Below are positions 57,388 to 64,000 of a stretch of 64,000 bases of DNA, in pieces. Location: assembly GCF_016859285.1 (NCBI RefSeq), contig NC_053401.1, forward strand, positions 3,912,969 through 3,976,968. Reading direction: 5' to 3'. The first letter of the stretch is position 1. Every line of letters starts with the position of its first letter. The stretch is from Xiphias gladius (taxonomy: Eukaryota; Chordata; Actinopteri; Istiophoriformes; Xiphiidae). The notes beneath the pieces are model-generated. The model was given only the letters and a program-made list of their open reading frames with translations, was not told the DNA's origin and did not search any database. A program made the translations under genes and the position numbers.

Positions 57388-60300
57388 TGGTGTGTGTGTG
57401 TGTGTCTGCACTGTGTTCATCCCCCAAAACAACAGGTGCTGCCGCCACCCCCAGCGTGACCGTGTGGGTACATCGACCGTCAACACCCAGTTTCACACAC
57501 ATTAAAGTCTCCTCTTCGCCATCAAAAGGCAAAGACACTCAGCTTTCACATTCTTGCTCGCATCCATTTGGGCAATGCGCCGTGGACGTTCGGTGGGAAC
57601 GGGGAACCTTCTCAGAACGTCGTCAGTAATCCCTTCATAGGCCGACGAGTCACTTCCGCAGCAGATGGGTCGGTCTGATTTCTCGAAGTGGCCCAGTGAG
57701 CCACGATTTAACCTATTTTGAGGCGTTTACTAAAACTTTTAGATTGAAAACACGGAAACGCAAATCAGTAATAAAAGTTCTGTAACGTGTTCCGCGCATG
57801 GAACTGGAGAAGAGAATGCAAGCCTTCACATTGTGCTCTTACACGTTCCTCCAAGTTCAGCTCCTCACTAAGAGACCACAGAACGCCCATCTTCTGCCAC
57901 GTCGTCCAGTAGAGTAATGACCATAAGATTTTATTCCTCGCTTTCAAAAGGAGACAAATTTTCAGTGCGCATTTCTGAACTTGGAAACACTCTTGTTTAC
58001 GTTCAGTCAGATCAAAGTGAAAGATAATTCAAGTAAACCTGTAAAATGGCGAACGAAAAAAATTTGCAGATCTAATGACACTGGACAGACCTCATCCCTG
58101 GAATGAAGCAGCTGGTTTCATTTCAAAGGCGCCTAAAAGACAATGGCCAGCTGTTAACCAAAGTTCACTTGGCTCTGTTTCGCCCGCGGGCTCGTTGCGT
58201 TATTCTCACCCGTGACTCCTCGTTGTTCACCCAGGGCAGCGAGTCGGCCTTCTTCGCCGAGCCGTCGCAGGAGTCGTCCAGGCTCTTCATCGTCTTGTAC
58301 TTCCTCATCGTCAGGCTGTCCACCACCCAGAACATGATGGACTGCAGGGGGAGCCAGGGGGACGAGACTGGGGTTATTAACACTGCAGGGACTCGGCTCT
58401 TGATAAAATCTGTGTGAGGGCGAAAACTCACGTTGACTATGAAGGGCACAATGAGCATGACCAGCACCAGCTCCAGCTGAGGGTTGGCGATGTAGCCCAA
58501 CAACACCTCCTGCAACTGTCAAAGAAGAAGAAGGAAAAGAAAAGTTTAGCATACCGAGTTTAGGAATTTTGGATGATAACGATCACTCTTATCACTCAGC
58601 CGTCACTTCCTTCATAGAGAGTTTCGATTACAAAATCCCACTTTTACAAGATATTTCTTTCCCGCTTCATTGAAGAAAGAATTGTTCTTGTACCAGTGGA
58701 TCTTTGATCTTTGCAGATCTTTAGCTGCTTAGAAAAAAAAGACTATTATTTCATTGCAACATATAGTAGATGAACAACGTGCTGCACAACAACAAATGTA
58801 TGTACAAACCTTGAAATTCTGGCACACAAAAATGTGTTTCTTTCTATAACAGATCAATATGTGCAACTGTGCATTATAACAAAAGAGTTTCCCCCTTTAA
58901 TATAACACTATCCTTCCTACACTAAAAAAGATCTATAACAATTGGACATGTTGCAAAATGTACCAATTTATGCTTTCTCCATGAGAGCTTACTTTTCCTC
59001 CTGGTTAGGATCCATAATATATTATGTTTATGAAATATCTTAAAAGTATTGTATTTTAAAATTTTATTTATATTTCATTTGCTTTGCGTTATACGTTTTA
59101 TGAGATTTTCTGTCTAGAAACACTTTGTAGCTGTAGCAGTGTGATATATGATAAAATTATTATATTAAATGTGTATGAAATACGTCAAAAAGCTTTAACA
59201 AGGCAACAAACATAAATAGAAAAACGCAGACTGAGGGACAAGCCTCAACTCTGACAAACAGTGCAACAATTAATAATACCACTATTTATAATCAGAGTGT
59301 AGTGCCTGTGTAGAGGGTGTTTAAACAAAGGAAAGTCTCCAAATAACACAGCGAGCTTCGCTAAACAAAACTGTTTTCTATGTGGGAGTCAACTCGTAAA
59401 CTGCCCTTTTATTCCTCGGAATGGGATCTGTGTCCACGACATGGGCTAATTGGAATAAACAAATACAATCCCCAATGTCAGGCGAACAAACTGTCCTTCA
59501 AATACAGTAGCACTGCTTCAGTGTTTCGTTTAAAAAGCAAAAGACGAGCCATTTTTTTTTATCTTCTGCTCGTTCATTCTTGAAGACTTTCATCTCTTTT
59601 TGCTGCCGGATGTCAACGTGAAATGACAAAACTAAACGGAGCCAAAATACAAATGGAATGATTGTTAAAATCTGACGATTTTTTCGTGTAGTTTGGTTGA
59701 CCACAAAAATCAGTTTTGGGTGTAAAACTGTCCTGATTGTCACAATGAAATAATCAAAACCTGGTTTTCTGCCAGGTCAAAGCACGACACGTTTCCCCCC
59801 TTGCCCGCGGTGTGATGATGTCACAGGAAGCCACCTTTCCCGTGGGACCTGAAAGCAGCACAAGTAGCCGTACAGCGTCCTTACTTTGGACCAGCCGGGG
59901 ACGAGCAGCACCAGACTGATCACGCCTTTCTCCAGCACCATGATGAGCAGGTAGACGCCACACTGGCCCAGCCAGGCTGCTGCCTGAGGGGGGTCTCCTG
60001 GGGGGACAGAGGAACGGCTTAAAACCAGAACACGATAGAGGAAGATTTCTAGCTCAGACGCGGTCAATATTAATGCTCGGGTTTAAACCAAAAGCACTTT
60101 TCTACATTTCTTTTCACAGTTTTGGACTTTTTTTTTTAAACCAGCAAACTATTTACTTAAATTTGCCGTGTTACAGGCTTTAAATTAGAACTGTCAGTCA
60201 ACAGAAAAGGAACAGTGATTTGCCTTCATTTAATTTTTTATGTACTTTACTTTTTGATTAAGGCTTTATTCTTCCATTTTAATTTGTACTTTTTCGATTC

Positions 60301-61616
60301 TCTCTGTAACTGCAAAGTATTTTAGATTTTTGAATGAAAAGAGGTCAGTTTAATGTGTTTTGACTTTGAACTACTGTATTTCTGTAACTTTTCCATCATT
60401 TTAAGTGAGCCACACAGCTACTTTTGTAAAATTTCAGAAACGGTTCTTCATCTTGAGTAGGCTGGTAGTATTAGTAGTACTTCCTGCCGTGGTCTACTAT
60501 AACCAAAAGGTCTGTTACGCAGGTGTCTCGCCAAAGCAGACACAAAGGAGGACAAGTCTGTCATTAGGACAGGAAGAGGAGGAAGTAAGATGCAGACAGA
60601 GAGAGTGAACCCAAGACACAAACTAGTGATAATTTAATGTTTACGGTTCCTGGCCTACATGAGCTCATCTTATGCAACCGAGTGAACACACGTAAACACA
60701 GCTATCTGGAGGTCATAGTGCTGCCTCCAAACAGAGCCAGAAAATCAACCTTCAGACCCTCAGAGAGAAGTCGTCGCGACTCTGCCTCGCAAGTTGTTCC
60801 AGCCAAAAGCTCCACTACTGAGGAGGAACGCACAACGAAGAGAACAAAAAAAAACAAAAAACAAAAAAAAGAAACAGTAGAGTCAGAGGGTGTAATAATT
60901 GGCCCGGATTTAATCCCTCTCTGAAGCCACTGGAAATGTTTTCCAGCCTCAGCTGCAGCTGGAGATGCTGGCTCTCCTCCCTGTCTGCTTCCAGCTGGCC
61001 TGCGCCGCCCCCTGGTGGCGGAAGCCAGAGCTGCATCCTAGTGTTTTGTTTTTGTTTTTTTTGCCCCCCCCCCCCAAATCCCACGTTCATCAAGAAAGCT
61101 CCTCGGGTAAATTTATGTTTTAGGAGATGAGAGGAGCTCACCACTCACCATATTCCCCGAAGACGAGCAACGCCCACTGCTTGTACTCCACCAGCCTGGA
61201 CACCAGCTTGACGGCCAGCCAGATGACCAGCATCCCCAGCGTGGCGTCGAGCAGGAAGTTCATCAGATACCTGCGATTTAAAAAAAAATTTAAAAAAAAA
61301 AAAAGGGGAAAGCACATCCATGACGGCGGGGGTATCACATCGGGTCATGATTTGTTTGAGGTGGTGATGAAAAGAAAGAGAAACCCCACAGGGAGCACGG
61401 GTCTTCTTTGGTGAGCGTGGACAGGAAGACGTTGGCAAAGTGGATGAACAGGGCACCGATGGCCTGTTTGGACGTGTCAAAGAACCTGCAGAAGACAGGA
61501 CACACCGCGTTCAATCTTTATTTCATGAACCTGACAACAACAAATGATGAGAAAAAAGATTTCTGACCAGATCCTCCACGGTCGTCTGATCCCAACGGGC
61601 TCGCGGAACCTCTTCA
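56360..61616 (-). CDS. stimate: STIMATE/TMEM110 family ER membrane protein, 5' end outside the window
   Basis: STIMATE is a multi-pass endoplasmic-reticulum protein at ER-plasma membrane contacts that promotes STIM1 activation and store-operated calcium entry. Minus-strand exons seen: 61,568-61,616, 61,390-61,485, 61,149-61,270, 59,885-59,997, 58,432-58,515, 58,210-58,341 and 56,360-56,488, all in phase, 241 residues to the stop. Matches to the family include [79 protein letters not shown] and [11 protein letters not shown], forming four or so membrane helices. The acidic tail ends [16 protein letters not shown]. The last exon follows an AAG acceptor. The first exon with the start codon and first membrane helix was searched for on the minus strand to 64,000 and not found. 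The tail differs from human STIMATE, so this may be the fish paralog tmem110l; the symbol is therefore tentative. Confidence 0.88.
56489..58209. other. Intron of the STIMATE-family gene, no gene seen
   Basis: It holds a TG microsatellite at 57,356-57,406. Frames through it are low complexity. No other exon was recognised. Confidence 0.5.
58516..59884. other. Intron of the STIMATE-family gene, AT-rich, no gene seen
   Basis: No recognised repeat or exon. Confidence 0.5.
59998..61148. other. Intron of the STIMATE-family gene, no gene seen
   Basis: An A-rich stretch lies at about 60,840-60,875. No recognised repeat or exon. Confidence 0.45.
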
Positions 61617-64000
61617 CTGCAAAAAGAAAAAAAAAAAGGAGAGAGAACAACAGGCCATTAATCAGTAACGTTGCCACCAGGCTTGTGTTTATCCTGGGTC
61701 ATAGCAGTCACATGCAGCACGGCTCCTTTCGCGGTCTGTTGGGCCGCCACAGCCGCGAGCCTCGCCTCTCGGCGGGGGCTCCAGGGCAGAGGGGGGGGGG
61801 GGCGACGAGAGCGGATCAGACGCCGACGATAACGCACCGTGCCCGCTTGGCGCTGCCGCAACGCCTCGCTCCTCCTCACCGGAGGGCTCGGGGCGGACAG
61901 ACGCCCACTGTTGCTCGGTCTCGCCGTCTCACACGGCCACAGAATGTGACTTGGCACATGAAAGCAGGACCGAGGCTCCCTGCAGATGTGTTCTACATCT
62001 GTACACCCCGCTCTCCTTTTTGTTTTTTTCTCAGGATTTTTATTTATGGATTCTTTTCTTTATTTGGTTTAAACTGGTGTTTAGTTGATTTAATTCTTCG
62101 CACTTGTCCAGACTTTGTCCTCCACTTTTCAAAACTCTCTGAGTCATTCAAAGCAGCTTCATCCGGTTTTGGCTTTGGGGCTGAAACGACTAGTCGATTA
62201 TTCGCGGGCGATTTTCATAATCAATTAACCGTCTAAGCCTCGTTCGTCGAGCTTCTCAGAAAGTGAACATTTCGCTGCTTTTTATCATTATGGACTGAAA
62301 ATCTTTAGGTTTCTGACTGTTGGTCAGAAATTTGACACAACAAGTTATTTGGACTCCGGAAAAATTCCCATGGGACATTTTCCAGAGTCTAAACGATTCA
62401 TCTATTAATAGTTAAAATCATTTATAACGATAATAATCAACTAGTTGCTGCGCCAGATCCCTTACAAGTCCAGATTTTTCAAAACTTTAGGGGTTTTGAG
62501 GATGTGTGATAACTGTGTCGAGTTTCTCTCATAATAAACTGGTTGGGGGGAGAAAAGTCACTGAACAAACCTGACATGTAAGTAACCTGCTCAACATTTG
62601 CTCTGAGAGACTTTCCTCTTCACAAAAAAAAAAAAAGGACCGCGGCAGCCACACTGGATATCCCGCCTTCATCTGAATTATGTGAGTGCGGGGATAGATG
62701 GAAGGAAGGAAGCTCCCTAAAATAGCCACGGGGAAGATCAGCTCTTAGCAGAGATCCGCAGACGGACGCGCGCCGCCGGCTCGGCCGTGGCCTGGCGCGG
62801 CGCCACCGCGACTTTAGCCGGAGGGCTCTTAACGCTCCGCTGCACGAAAATAACGCAGTGTAAATATTAACAGATTTGCGTGTGTTGGCCAAGAACGGCT
62901 CTTGCACGTATGCAAAAAAAGAAAAAAAAAAGAAAAAGGAGGGGAGGCGGTGGGGGTATCGATCTCCCTGCTTAATAAGTCACTGAGTGGAGGTTACGGC
63001 TCATTGATCTCGCTCGCCCCCTCGAGCAAGGCCCCGATTCCCGCGGACTCAGCCGCCCCGAACCCCTGATGATCGGATCCCGCGCCGCACGCACTCGTGA
63101 AAAATCCGAGCGGGATGCACGTGGATCTCGACCCGCGGCACGTCCGCGTTGCTTTTTTTTTTTTTTGGTAGATCGGAGGCCGCGAATTCACCCCGTGCAG
63201 AGGTAAACTGACAACATGAAGCGCCTCCTCAGGTCGCAAAATCAGTCAGAAAGAGAAAATAAATAAAAATAAAGCAGGTTCGGGCTCGGTGGAGTGAACG
63301 TTTTCCCTTTAGCCTACGCGTGCACCAACCTGCATAACTTTTGACCCCCCCCCCCAATGCGTGATTGCGCATTGCGATGGACTGTGACGATGTTCCTAAA
63401 GGGCCCCTGGAGTGGCCCCTGCTCGACCCTGCTGTCGCTCACACCTCTCAGCTGAGACCGGAGCCGCTGGGGTGTCCAGCCTTCTCCAAGTCAGCTGCCG
63501 CGGAGTCACAAGGTGTTGTTGTTTTGGTTTTTTTGGTTTTTTTTAAAGCAGGTCAATGGCCGTTGTTCTCCCTGGCCCACGAGGGGCGTCTTGTTTTGCC
63601 GTCGAGGCATCTGATTGTAAACTGGCACCACCGTGGCAGCAGGCGACTACAGGGCTGTAACGGAGGCGACGGCGGGCAGACGTCCCCCCCCCCCGAAGCT
63701 CGGGTCTCTTTGAACGCCGGTCAGGACTTACCCCCTGGGCGAGTGGGCGCTCGTCGTGCCGGCTCGCGTGTTTTTAAAAACCCACGGTCACCGGACAAAC
63801 GCGTGGGCACTTTGTCCCGTGTGCCGTCCGGGGGCCTTCTGCTCGTTGGCGGACAGGGGAGGTGATGCGCCGGGTCCGAAAGGTTGAGACGCCGTAGACA
63901 CCCCCGAAAAAGAACAAACAACATCGCAATTTGGGGACGCTGCTTTGTTTTACCGGCACGCACGTGCGGTGTGGTGTCCCCCGAATCGTATACGTTTTTA
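61617..64000. other. First intron (5' part) of the STIMATE-family gene, with CpG-rich patches
   Basis: GC- and CpG-rich stretches at about 61,730-61,950, 62,740-62,850, 62,990-63,150 and 63,640-63,860 may belong to promoter or exon 1 flanks, but no first exon could be supported. A dispersed repeat lies at about 62,165-62,455. Confidence 0.4.
62165..62455. repeat. Copy of the GGGCTGCAACTAACGATTA repeat family
   Basis: It opens with ggggctgaaacgactagtcg, contains aaaatctttaggtttctgac and ends with cgataataatcaactagttg, an inverted version of its start. This is a very common repeat of percomorph genomes. Related copies lie near 7,242, 8,567, 16,300 and 16,716. Confidence 0.65.

Noticed and set aside
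61544-62236. 230-codon plus-strand frame
   Set aside because: It runs antisense over a well-supported STIMATE-family exon and through repeat DNA.
61617-64000. Search for the first coding exon of the STIMATE-family gene
   Set aside because: No minus-strand frame resembles the expected first membrane helix followed by a donor in the right phase; the exon most likely lies beyond the window.
1-64000. CRISPR arrays, tRNA or rRNA genes, retroviral or Polinton-like elements
   Set aside because: None was seen. The only tRNA-like signal is the SINE head at 3,655-3,926, which lacks a full tRNA gene structure.

Overview
The window looks like nuclear DNA of a spiny-rayed (percomorph-type) teleost fish. 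It carries split genes with GT-AG introns that encode conserved vertebrate proteins, dense CA/TG microsatellites, and several dispersed repeats of kinds I know from percomorph genomes (a tRNA-derived SINE and short inverted-repeat elements). I saw no bacterial genes, CRISPR array, retroviral element or Polinton. The species cannot be named from sequence alone.

Layout: 1-15,224 has no gene I can support; it is rich in microsatellites and holds a SINE, other dispersed repeats, a degenerate GGTGAGAC minisatellite and a CpG-rich patch near 14.0-14.7 kb. Five genes then follow in strictly alternating orientation. They are atp5f1c (minus, CDS 15,361-21,517, mitochondrial ATP synthase gamma subunit), kin (plus, 22,879-26,683, KIN17 DNA/RNA-binding protein), itih2 (minus, 27,070-37,405, inter-alpha-trypsin inhibitor heavy chain 2), itih5 (plus, 38,753-53,517, heavy chain 5) and a STIMATE/TMEM110-family gene (minus, 56,360 to beyond the right edge; first coding exon not in the window). 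I rebuilt every exon junction by reading splice sites and codon phase. The joined coding lengths are 882, 1,176, 2,829 and 2,943 nt for the four complete genes, all in frame, giving 293, 391, 942 and 980 residues.

The order itih5-itih2-kin-atp5f1c matches human chromosome 10p14. A STIMATE relative beside itih5 recalls the ITIH1/3/4-STIMATE block of human 3p21, so the window probably preserves one of two ancient paralogous blocks. Functionally the genes are mixed: a respiratory enzyme subunit and a nuclear repair/RNA factor share a divergent promoter interval, two secreted hyaluronan-binding heavy chains share another, and the last gene is an ER membrane regulator of calcium entry.

The most striking oddity is in atp5f1c. 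Exons 1 and 2 with their intron sit in a direct tandem duplication (19,105-20,166 and 20,167-21,540) whose joints share a 10-bp microhomology, and one block inside is present three times. Splicing in both copies of the 35-nt exon 2 would bring an early stop, so this is either an assembly false duplication or a young structural allele that must skip one copy. I found no convincing undescribed biological system.
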